From contig DOWQ01000721.1 of the NCBI GenBank assembly GCA_003519485.1, positions 1 through 6,013 of the forward strand: a DNA stretch of 6,013 bases, given 5' to 3'. A program made the translations under genes and the position numbers. The notes below the pieces were generated by a model. It saw only the letters and a list, made by a program, of their open reading frames with translations, had not been told where the DNA came from and did not search any database. The DNA comes from Streptomyces sp. (lineage in GTDB: Bacteria > Actinomycetota > Actinomycetes > Streptomycetales > Streptomycetaceae). This document shows, piece after piece, positions 1-5,596 of the stretch (position 1 is its first letter; the number at the start of each line of letters is the position of its first letter).

Positions 1-122
1 GGGCGCACCGGGCGCGCTTCCCCTCGATTGTCCAACACCGCCCGGCGCGACGAGGTTCCCGCGCGGACCGCGCCGGAGCCGGGAGCCGCGCCGTACGGCC
101 CGCCGCCGGTCCCCGGGCCCGG
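1..122. other. Left-edge non-coding stretch
   Basis: This stretch lies downstream of the stop codon of the minus-strand aldo/keto reductase. I see no gene here. An open frame beginning at a TTG near position 28 runs on through the reductase in antisense and reads as low-complexity Pro/Ala/Arg sequence, so it is not accepted. Short G+C palindromes occur (GCGCGG-A-CCGCGC at 61-73 and GCCGTACGGC at 90-99). None forms a convincing terminator with a T-run for the reductase. Confidence 0.5.
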
Positions 123-1160
123 TCAGTCCCAGGACCCCTGTCCGGGCGGCAGCCCCGCTATCTCCGCGAGGTCGCCGTCGGTCAGCCGCACCGCCGCCGC
201 CCCCGCGTTCTCCACCGCCCAGCGTTCCTTCTTCGTGCCCGGCAGCGGCACCACATGCCGCCCCTGCGCCAGCGCCCACGCCAGCGCCACCTGCGCCGGG
301 GTGGCCCCGTGCCGGTCGGCGACTCGGCGCAGCCCCGCCACGATCGGCTGGTTGGCCGCCATCATCTCCGCCGTGAACCGGGGATGACGGGCCCGTACGT
401 CGTCCGGTTCGAAGCCCTGGCCGGGCGTCAGGGTGCCGGTCAGGAAGCCGTTGCCCAGCGGCATCGCCGCGAGGAAGCCGACGCCGCGCGACTCGCACCA
501 CGGCAGCAGGGTGTCGAGGGCCTCCGGAGCCCACACCGACAGCTCGGCCTGCACCCCGCTGACCGGAAATATCTGCTGCACCCGGTCCAACTGGCGCAGC
601 GTCGCGTCGTGCATCCCCCGCGGTACGGCCCCGGGCGCCCGGCGCCGGGCGCGCTGCACACGGAGCTCCGACTGCTGCTCCGCGCGGGCGCCCACCGCGC
701 ACAGGCCCAGCGCCCGCACCTTGCCCGCGGTGACGAGCTCCGCCATCGCGCCCCAGGTCTCCTCCACCGGCACCTCCGGGTCGGCCCGGTGCAGCTGATA
801 GAGGTCGATCACCTCGGTCCCCAGCCGCCGCAGCGAGGCGTCGCAGGCCCGCTTCACATAGCCGGGACGGCCGTTGGCCACGACGTGCTGGTCGCCCACG
901 AGCAGTCCGCACTTGGTGGACACGAAGACGTCCCCGCGCCGCTCCCGCAGTACCCGCCCGACCAGCAGTTCATTGGTGAACGGGCCGTACATGTCGGCCG
1001 TGTCGAGCAGCGTCACGCCCGCGTCCAGGGCGGCGTGCACGGCACGCAGCGAACCCTCGCCGCTCTGCTGGGAGGTGGTGTACGCCCAGCTCATCGGCAT
1101 GCAGCCGAGGCCGACGGACCCCACCGACAGCGCCCCCGCGCCGATTGTCCTGCGCTTCAC
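123..1160 (-). CDS. Aldo/keto reductase family oxidoreductase
   Basis: Probable cytoplasmic NADPH-dependent reductase of carbonyl compounds with an (alpha/beta)8 barrel; the natural substrate is unknown. Counting from the chosen start, the catalytic tetrad is complete: Asp53 and Tyr58 in LDTADMYG, Lys83 in STKCG, His124 in LYQLHR. The N-terminal TIGAG...GLGCMPMSW and the C-terminal VPLPGTKK (phosphate binding) are also family hallmarks. The start is taken as GTG at 1160, giving 345 residues that open KRRTIG as in relatives. An AGGAGGGG Shine-Dalgarno lies about 11 nt upstream (plus-strand 1172-1179). An in-frame ATG at 1187 would place that ribosome site inside the coding region, so the 354-residue form is less likely. 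The region between the GKVRALGL strand and VQAELSVW is about 30 residues longer than I expect for the family, with an Arg-rich insert. The gene is transcribed divergently from the dehydrogenase gene at 1295. Family assignment is firm; substrate and role are open. Confidence 0.93.
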   Translation of the reverse strand: MKRRTIGAGALSVGSVGLGCMPMSWAYTTSQQSGEGSLRAVHAALDAGVTLLDTADMYGPFTNELLVGRVLRERRGDVFVSTKCGLLVGDQHVVANGRPGYVKRACDASLRRLGTEVIDLYQLHRADPEVPVEETWGAMAELVTAGKVRALGLCAVGARAEQQSELRVQRARRRAPGAVPRGMHDATLRQLDRVQQIFPVSGVQAELSVWAPEALDTLLPWCESRGVGFLAAMPLGNGFLTGTLTPGQGFEPDDVRARHPRFTAEMMAANQPIVAGLRRVADRHGATPAQVALAWALAQGRHVVPLPGTKKERWAVENAGAAAVRLTDGDLAEIAGLPPGQGSWD

Positions 1161-1171
1161 CTGGTCCCGCA

Positions 1172-1179
1172 CCCCTCCT
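1172..1179 (-). promoter_or_regulatory. Ribosome binding site deciding the reductase start
   Basis: Read on the minus strand this is AGGAGGGG, a near-perfect Shine-Dalgarno. It lies 11 nt before GTG 1160, only 1 nt or less from a GTG at 1172, and downstream of the ATG at 1187. The spacing favours GTG 1160 as the true start. Confidence 0.6.
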
Positions 1180-1214
1180 GGGCGCATCAGGCCCGCCCCG
1201 CCGGGTCCGCACCC

Positions 1215-1254
1215 CTGTCGTGGCCGGGGGCCGTCCGCCCCCGGCCCACGACAG
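1215..1254. repeat. Long inverted repeat in divergent intergenic region
   Basis: The left arm 1215-1231 pairs with the right arm 1237-1254 over 17 bp. There is one unpaired base in the right arm, and the loop is CGTCC (1232-1236). The outer half-sites read CTGTCGTGG and CCCACGACAG. No T-run follows on either strand, and the flanking genes point away from each other, so an ordinary terminator role is unlikely. It lies between the two divergent gene starts. It could be a regulator-binding palindrome, or a hairpin in the 5' leader of the reductase mRNA; a TACTGT hexamer read on the minus strand (1251-1256) could be a -10 for that gene. Confidence 0.6.
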
Positions 1255-1257
1255 TAA

Positions 1258-1294
1258 CTGCTGGTGTTCGAAGCCTTGGCATAGCCTCCTGACC
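1258..1294 (+). promoter_or_regulatory. Candidate leaderless promoter of the dehydrogenase gene
   Basis: TAGCCT at 1282-1287 fits the actinobacterial -10 pattern TANNNT and ends 7 nt before ATG 1295. Transcription would therefore begin at or next to the start codon. No Shine-Dalgarno is visible before this ATG, which agrees with a leaderless mRNA. The -35 is weak (CTGCTG at 1258-1263, 18-nt spacer). The call rests on the -10 position and the missing ribosome site. Confidence 0.45.
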
Positions 1295-2251
1295 ATGACT
1301 TCCGACGTATGGCTGCCCGTACCGCCCGACGAGATCGACGGCCTTCCCGGCGGCTTCCGCTACCTCCACTGGGACGGCGCTCCCGACTTCCCCGCGGACC
1401 CGGCGCGCTGTGTGTTCTACGGCGTGCCCTACATGAAGAGCCCGGGTGTGGCCGTCCGGCCGCTGCCGGACATGAGGTCCGTCCGGGTGGTGCAGACTCT
1501 GACCGCCGGGATGGACCACGTCCGGCCCGCGGTGCCCGGGCTTCCGCCGGGCACCCTGCTCTGCAACGCCCGCGGTGTGCACGAAGCGAGTACGGCCGAA
1601 CTGGCTCTCACACTCATCCTCGCCTCGCTGCGCGACATCCCCGGCTTCGTCCGCAGCCAGGACGCGGAGGAGTGGCGGACCGGCTTCCGGCCCGCCCTCG
1701 CCGACAAGAGCGTCCTGATCGTCGGTTACGGGGCCATCGGCAGCGCCGTCGAGGACCGGCTCACTCCCTTCGAGTGTGCGCGGGTGGCGCGCGTCGCGCG
1801 CTCCGCCCGCACCACCACGCGCGGCCCTGTGCATCCGATCGACGAATTGCCCGTTCTGCTGCCCGAGGCCGATGTCGTCGTCCTCGTCACTCCGCTCACC
1901 GACGAGACCCGCGGCCTCGCCGGAGCCGGCTTCCTCGCGCGGATGAAGGACGGCGCGCTGCTCGTGAACGTGGGCCGCGGCGCGGTCGTTGACACCGCGG
2001 CGCTGCTCGCCGAGACGAAGTCGGGCCGGCTGCGCGCGGCACTCGACGTCACCGATCCCGAGCCGCTGCCCGCAGGTCACCCGCTGTGGCAGGCGCCCGG
2101 TGTGCTCATCACCCCGCACGTCGGCGGCCCCACGTCGGCCTTCCTGCCGCGCGCGAAGCGGCTGCTGGCCGGCCAGTTGAAGCGGTTCGCCGAGGGCAGG
2201 CCGCTCGACAACGTCGTCGCGACGGCGGGCGGGCACCCCGGGGCGGAGTAG
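1295..2251 (+). CDS. D-2-hydroxyacid dehydrogenase family protein
   Basis: Cytoplasmic NAD(P)H-dependent dehydrogenase of the D-isomer-specific 2-hydroxyacid family (formate, glycerate, phosphoglycerate and glyoxylate/hydroxypyruvate reductase relatives), 318 residues, normal length. The split N- and C-terminal substrate-binding segments flank a Rossmann domain. Seen: the nucleotide loop GYGAIG at 144-149; the VTPLTDETRGL segment near 198-208; the catalytic Arg228 in NVGRG, Glu256 in DPEPLP and His275 in TPHVGG, so the active site is complete. After the nucleotide loop the second-strand region reads ARVARSART, with basic residues and no Asp, which suggests NADP(H) rather than NAD(H). Start: ATG 1295 begins MTSDVWLP. 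The frame stays open upstream to 1145, but that extension overlaps the divergent gene and has no family resemblance. There is no Shine-Dalgarno, in line with a leaderless mRNA. It is not the canonical serine-pathway enzyme, because no C-terminal ACT domain is present. The exact substrate cannot be called. Confidence 0.93.
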   Translation: MTSDVWLPVPPDEIDGLPGGFRYLHWDGAPDFPADPARCVFYGVPYMKSPGVAVRPLPDMRSVRVVQTLTAGMDHVRPAVPGLPPGTLLCNARGVHEASTAELALTLILASLRDIPGFVRSQDAEEWRTGFRPALADKSVLIVGYGAIGSAVEDRLTPFECARVARVARSARTTTRGPVHPIDELPVLLPEADVVVLVTPLTDETRGLAGAGFLARMKDGALLVNVGRGAVVDTAALLAETKSGRLRAALDVTDPEPLPAGHPLWQAPGVLITPHVGGPTSAFLPRAKRLLAGQLKRFAEGRPLDNVVATAGGHPGAE

Positions 2252-2260
2252 GTCACTCCG
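2244..2260 (+). terminator. Weak hairpin over the dehydrogenase stop codon
   Basis: CGGAGT (2244-2249) pairs perfectly with ACTCCG (2255-2260) around a 5-nt loop. The stem covers the TAG stop at 2249-2251. No T-run follows, so it is at most a weak or factor-assisted terminator, although streptomycete terminators often lack the T-run. Confidence 0.25.
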
Positions 2261-2265
2261 GAAAC

Positions 2266-2278
2266 GTACGCTGAGTAT
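2266..2278 (+). promoter_or_regulatory. BldD-like box 1
   Basis: GTACGCTGAGTAT matches the published BldD consensus TNACNC(A/T)GNGTNA at 7 of 9 specified positions. The inner core ACNC(A/T)GNGT is perfect and only the outermost T and A differ. It is centred at 2272, 52 bp upstream of box 2. BldD is the c-di-GMP-dependent developmental repressor of Streptomyces. Confidence 0.45.
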
Positions 2279-2317
2279 TCGTTCGAGCGCGGAGCGTGCA
2301 CGAGTCGGCGCATGCTG

Positions 2318-2330
2318 TCACGCTGTGTAG
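2318..2330 (+). promoter_or_regulatory. BldD-like box 2
   Basis: TCACGCTGTGTAG matches TNACNC(A/T)GNGTNA at 8 of 9 specified positions; only the last A is G. It is the best single match in the region. It is centred at 2324, in the intergenic region before the GGDEF/EAL gene. Confidence 0.6.
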
Positions 2331-2338
2331 AGAAACTA

Positions 2339-2351
2339 TGTCGCTGTGTGA
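2339..2351 (+). promoter_or_regulatory. BldD-like box 3
   Basis: TGTCGCTGTGTGA matches TNACNC(A/T)GNGTNA at 8 of 9 specified positions, with T in place of the first A. It shares CGCTGTGT with box 2, exactly 21 bp away, which is two helical turns. If the TATCGT hexamer at 2363 is the -10, this box covers the -35 position, suiting a repressor site. Confidence 0.55.
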
Positions 2352-2362
2352 CGAGACTGGTG

Positions 2363-2368
2363 TATCGT
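2363..2368 (+). promoter_or_regulatory. Candidate -10 element of the GGDEF/EAL gene
   Basis: TATCGT fits the TANNNT pattern and lies immediately downstream of BldD-like box 3. No good -35 is visible at 16-19 nt spacing, so the promoter would be weak or activator-dependent. It implies a 5' leader of roughly 80 nt that contains the hairpin at 2381-2410. Confidence 0.3.
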
Positions 2369-2380
2369 CCCCAACCGGGG

Positions 2381-2410
2381 GCTGTGCCGCCGTCAGTGCG
2401 GCGGTGCAGC
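2381..2410 (+). other. 12-bp hairpin in the leader of the GGDEF/EAL gene
   Basis: The arms 2381-2392 and 2399-2410 pair over 12 bp, including two G-U pairs, around the loop TCAGTG. GGAGG follows directly at 2411-2415. No T-run follows, so it is not a typical terminator. In an mRNA starting near 2375 it would be the first structured element before the translation start. Confidence 0.45.
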
Positions 2411-2452
2411 GGAGGACCGTGACTCGAGGGGGGCGACGGGCATGCAGGGCCG

Positions 2453-5400
2453 ATGGACGAACGACCCGACGGGGTGCAGCCGCCGCCGACCACCCCGCCG
2501 TGCTCCCGGGCGCGGCCGGAAACGCCGGACGGCACCGCCCCGGGCGGTCCGGTGACCGTCCCCGGGGCGACGGTCCCGCGCCGGCCCGGACCCGGCGGCG
2601 CGAGTCCCCTGCCCCAACTCCTGCTGACCCTGGCCTGCGGCGGCTATGCCATCGGCGCGGCCTTCGGCTGGGGCTCCCGTCAACTCGCTTTGATCATGGG
2701 TGACTTCGGCCTCGGCGCCGCCGGCTTCGTCGCCGCGGTGTCCTGCTTCTGCTACGCCCGCGCCTGCGCCGACCGGTTCCGGCCGGCCTGGCTGCTGTTC
2801 GCGGTGTCCTCCGCGATGGCCGGCGCCGGGAACTTCATCTGGGGCTGGTACGAGATCGTGCGGAGAATGCCGGTGCCCAGCCCCTCCGCCGCGGACTTCT
2901 GCTTCCTGCTCTTCGCGCCGCCCGCCATCGTCGGCCTGCTGGTGCTCGCCAAACGCCCGCACACCCGCGCGGGTTGGGTCTGCCTGCTGCTGGACGCCTG
3001 GCTGATCGGCGGCTCGCTGCTCACCCTCTCCTGGAGCCTCGCGCTCGCGCACGTCGCGGAGGGGCAGGCCGAGAGCGTGGCGCACGCCGCCCTCACCCTG
3101 GCCTATCCGCTGCTCGACATCGCCCTGGTGAGCATGGTGCTCGTACTGCACTTCCGGCGCTCGTCCGCCAACCGCTCGGCGGTCAACACCGCGATCGCCG
3201 CGCTCGCGCTCACGGTGCTCTGCGACGCCCTGTTCACCTCGCCGCTGTTCCGCGACGAGTACCGCTCCGGCCAACTCCTGGACGCCGGCTGGTTCGCCGG
3301 CTCCCTGCTGCTCGCGTACGCGCCGTGGGGTGGCCGGCGGGAGCCGGCCGAGAGTCCGGCGCCCGCGGGCCGTCCGGGGCAGGGGCACCACACGGGCCGC
3401 CCGGGGACGCACGCGGGCCGCCCGGGGCATCACGCCGGCCGACCGATCGCCGGTTCGCTCGCCGCCCTCACGCCCTATCTCGCCGCGGCCGTCTGCACGC
3501 TGAGCATCCTGCACACCGTCGTCGACGGCGGGCGCGTCGACCGGCTGGTGATCCTGACCGCCTGCACGGTCGTGCTGGCCCTCGTCGTGCGGCAGGGCAT
3601 CATGCTGCTCGACAACATCACCCTCACCCAGGAGCTGGCGCACAAGGAGAGCCACTTCCGCTCCCTGGTGCAGGGCTCCAGCGACGTCATCATGATCGCC
3701 GCCCCGGACGGCAGCCTGCGCTACGTCAGCCCGGCCGCCGCGGGCGTCTACGGCGTCGAGGCCGAGCATCTCGTCGGCTCCCCGCTCTCCGCCCTGATCC
3801 ACCCGGACGACCTCGGCGGGGTGATGCACGAGGTCCGCCGGTTCCTCGCGGCGGCGCCGGAGGCGGAGCCGATCACCCGGATCGAATGCCGGTTCCGCAC
3901 AGGCGGCGGCCGTACCGCCGCCGGCCCCTGGCTCAACGTCGAGTCGACCGTCAACCGGCACCACGGCGGGCTCATCTTCAACAGCCGCGACGTGACCGAG
4001 CGGGTGCGGCTCCAGGCCCAGCTCCGGCACAACGCCGAACACGACCCGCTCACCGGCCTGCCCAACCGCTCCCTGTTCACCGAGCGGGTCCGCCAGGCGA
4101 TCGGCGGCCGGCGCAGCACCGACCCCGGCACCGCCGTGCTCTTCATCGACCTGGACGGCTTCAAAGCGGTCAACGACACCGTCGGCCACCAGGCCGGGGA
4201 CGAGCTGCTGGTCAACGCGGCCCGCCGCCTCCAGGAGTCCGTGCGCGCCGGTGACACCGCCGCCCGGCTCGGCGGTGACGAATTCGCGGCGCTCATCCTC
4301 GGCGACGGTGGCCGGGACCGTGCGGCCCGCGAGGTCCGGGTCCAGGAGATCGCCGACCGGCTCCGCCTGGCCCTCTCCGCGCCCTATCACGTCGCCGGCA
4401 CCGAGGTCCGGGTCGCCGCCAGTATCGGGGTCGCCTTCGCCGACCCCGGCACCACCCCCGGTGATCTGATGCGCAACGCCGATCTGGCGATGTACCGCGC
4501 CAAGGCCGCGGGAAAGGACCGGGTCGAGCTGTACGCCCCGCAGATGCAGGCCGAGGTCGTCCGCCGGGCCCAACTCGCCGGCCGGCTGCGCGCCGCGCTC
4601 GACGACGGCGAGTTCGCCCTGCTCCACCAGCCCGTCGTGGAGCTCACGGGCGGAGAGCTCACCGCGGTCGCCGCCCAGGCGCGCTGGCGGTCCGCCCAGG
4701 GCATCCTGTTCACTCCCGCCGAGTTCCTGCGCGTGGTCGAGCGCGAACGCGGCGGGGACGGCGGCGAACGCGGCGCCGAGCTGGGCCGCTGGCTGCTGGA
4801 GAACGCCGTCGAGCAGGCAGCCGAGCGGCACCGCGCCGGGCACCCCGCCCCCGTGTCCGTACGGCTCTCCGCCCGCCGGCTCATGGACCGCACCATGCCC
4901 CAGGAGACCGTCGAGGCCCTCCTCACCCGGCACGGGCTGCCGCCGGCCGGGCTCCTCCTGGAGCTGACCGAGAGCGACCCGCAGATCCCGCTGGACGACC
5001 TGGAGCGGCGGCTGTCCGGCCTCCGCCGCCTCGGCGTACGGATCGCCCTCGACGCCTTCGGCAGTGGTTACGCCGCCATAAGCGCATTGCGCCGGCTACC
5101 CGTGGACGTGCTCAAGCTCGACCGCGGACTGGTCGAGGGCGTTGTCGAGTCGGCCCGGCTGCACAAGATCACCGCCGGGCTGCTGCGGATCGCCGCCGAT
5201 CTGGGCATGCAGTCCGTCGCGGACGGCGTCGACCGGCCCGAGCAAGTGGTGGCGCTGCGAGGCATGGGCTGCACCCACGGCCAGGGAATGGCCTTCTCCG
5301 GACCCCTCGACGAGCACCGGCTGCGCCGCGCCCTGTCCCGCGGCGACTATCCCGTGCCGCACGCGGGCGGGCTCAGGGAGGCCGTGCTGGCCGGCGGCGG

Positions 5401-5563
5401 CGCGCTGCCCGTCCGCATTCCCGACCGGCGGGAGGCGCTGCCCCGGCGGGCCAAGGGCGGCACGGCCGCCCCGCTCTCCGGGGAGTCGTGGGACGCCGGC
5501 CACGGCCCGTTGTCCCGTCCTCCATTGCGCTCGAATAGTGAGACTCCGGTCCCACCCACTTGA
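2453..5563 (+). CDS. Membrane PAS-GGDEF-EAL protein, probable diguanylate cyclase with degenerate EAL
   Basis: Inner-membrane signalling protein predicted to make c-di-GMP from two GTP; 1036 residues. Order: a Pro-rich cytoplasmic N-terminus (1-50); about eight hydrophobic segments (55-292); a Gly/Arg/Pro/His linker (304-331); two more hydrophobic segments (about 335-386); a PAS sensor domain (about 398-520, with HPDD and a closing DVTERVRLQ); GGDEF (about 526-690); EAL (about 715-965); a Pro/Arg-rich tail. The cyclase half is complete: Asp566 in FIDLDGFK, GGDEF at 607-611, and the inhibitory RxxD as RAGD at 598-601. In the EAL half the signature reads AAQ (740-742), the Asn ligand is Arg804, the second Asp of DDFG is Ala868, and the late Glu is Asp927. 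Glu837, Asp867, Lys888 and Gln944 remain. Phosphodiesterase activity is therefore doubtful. The start ATG 2453 has only a weak ribosome site (AGGG, 3 nt away). BldD-like boxes precede the gene and ilvB follows. Streptomyces has several such cdg/rmd genes; I do not assign one of those names. Confidence 0.95.
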   Translation: MDERPDGVQPPPTTPPCSRARPETPDGTAPGGPVTVPGATVPRRPGPGGASPLPQLLLTLACGGYAIGAAFGWGSRQLALIMGDFGLGAAGFVAAVSCFCYARACADRFRPAWLLFAVSSAMAGAGNFIWGWYEIVRRMPVPSPSAADFCFLLFAPPAIVGLLVLAKRPHTRAGWVCLLLDAWLIGGSLLTLSWSLALAHVAEGQAESVAHAALTLAYPLLDIALVSMVLVLHFRRSSANRSAVNTAIAALALTVLCDALFTSPLFRDEYRSGQLLDAGWFAGSLLLAYAPWGGRREPAESPAPAGRPGQGHHTGRPGTHAGRPGHHAGRPIAGSLAALTPYLAAAVCTLSILHTVVDGGRVDRLVILTACTVVLALVVRQGIMLLDNITLTQELAHKESHFRSLVQGSSDVIMIAAPDGSLRYVSPAAAGVYGVEAEHLVGSPLSALIHPDDLGGVMHEVRRFLAAAPEAEPITRIECRFRTGGGRTAAGPWLNVESTVNRHHGGLIFNSRDVTERVRLQAQLRHNAEHDPLTGLPNRSLFTERVRQAIGGRRSTDPGTAVLFIDLDGFKAVNDTVGHQAGDELLVNAARRLQESVRAGDTAARLGGDEFAALILGDGGRDRAAREVRVQEIADRLRLALSAPYHVAGTEVRVAASIGVAFADPGTTPGDLMRNADLAMYRAKAAGKDRVELYAPQMQAEVVRRAQLAGRLRAALDDGEFALLHQPVVELTGGELTAVAAQARWRSAQGILFTPAEFLRVVERERGGDGGERGAELGRWLLENAVEQAAERHRAGHPAPVSVRLSARRLMDRTMPQETVEALLTRHGLPPAGLLLELTESDPQIPLDDLERRLSGLRRLGVRIALDAFGSGYAAISALRRLPVDVLKLDRGLVEGVVESARLHKITAGLLRIAADLGMQSVADGVDRPEQVVALRGMGCTHGQGMAFSGPLDEHRLRRALSRGDYPVPHAGGLREAVLAGGGALPVRIPDRREALPRRAKGGTAAPLSGESWDAGHGPLSRPPLRSNSETPVPPT
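3366..3448 (+). repeat. In-frame GRPG/His linker repeat
   Basis: The 14-mer CGGGCCGCCCGGGG occurs at 3393-3406 and 3414-3427, a 21-nt period. A one-mismatch copy lies at 3366-3379 and a decayed copy starts near 3435. It encodes a repeated Gly-Arg-Pro-(Gly) unit interleaved with His residues (residues about 306-331) in the loop between the predicted eighth and ninth membrane segments, probably on the cytoplasmic side. Such repeats expand and contract by slippage or recombination. Confidence 0.7.
5510..5539 (+). promoter_or_regulatory. Candidate ilvB promoter inside the 3' end of the GGDEF/EAL gene
   Basis: TTGTCC (5510-5515) and AATAGT (5534-5539) are separated by 18 nt. They stand in a locally A+T-richer patch that overlaps the last codons of the upstream gene. 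Transcription would begin near 5546, about 50 nt before the leader peptide. Both hexamers match the consensus only partly. A promoter somewhere here is expected, because the attenuator leader must be transcribed in full. Confidence 0.35.
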
Positions 5564-5580
5564 CACCCGTGCCACGCCGG

Positions 5581-5588
5581 GGAGAAAG
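5581..5588 (+). promoter_or_regulatory. Ribosome binding site of the ilv leader peptide
   Basis: GGAGAAAG lies 8 nt before ATG 5597, an ideal distance. It supports real translation of the short leader open frame. A second GGAG at 5591-5594 is too close to the ATG to be the main site. Confidence 0.65.
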
Positions 5589-5596
5589 TCGGAGCC

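Noticed and set aside
255..1292. 345-codon plus-strand frame across the aldo/keto reductase
   Set aside because: It is a shadow of the reductase: Arg/His/Pro-rich with no motif, whereas the minus strand carries the full catalytic tetrad.
1145..1294. N-terminal extension of the dehydrogenase by 50 codons
   Set aside because: The added sequence overlaps the divergent gene and the inverted repeat, has no family similarity, and the protein beginning at 1295 already has the usual length.
1187..2236. 349-codon minus-strand frame opposite the dehydrogenase
   Set aside because: It is antisense to a gene with intact nucleotide loop and catalytic Arg/Glu/His, and its own product is low-complexity.
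2252..2452. A c-di-GMP riboswitch in the leader of the GGDEF/EAL gene
   Set aside because: Only one simple 12-bp hairpin is visible; the conserved two-helix GEMM architecture and its sequence motifs were not found.
2974..4254. 426-codon plus-strand frame within the GGDEF/EAL gene
   Set aside because: It is out of frame with PAS and GGDEF motifs and is an Arg/Pro/Ala-rich shadow typical of high-GC genes.
2393..4933. Very long open frame (846 codons) on the minus strand opposite the GGDEF/EAL gene
   Set aside because: It is antisense to a gene with clear domains. Its translation is Gly/Ala/Glu/Arg low-complexity sequence without domain motifs, and long antisense frames are expected in G+C-rich DNA.
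5560..5565. Perfect TTGACA hexamer at the cyclase stop codon as an ilv -35 box
   Set aside because: A 17-nt spacer would put the -10 over AGAAAG in the leader peptide ribosome site, which is no -10, and transcripts would lack that ribosome site.
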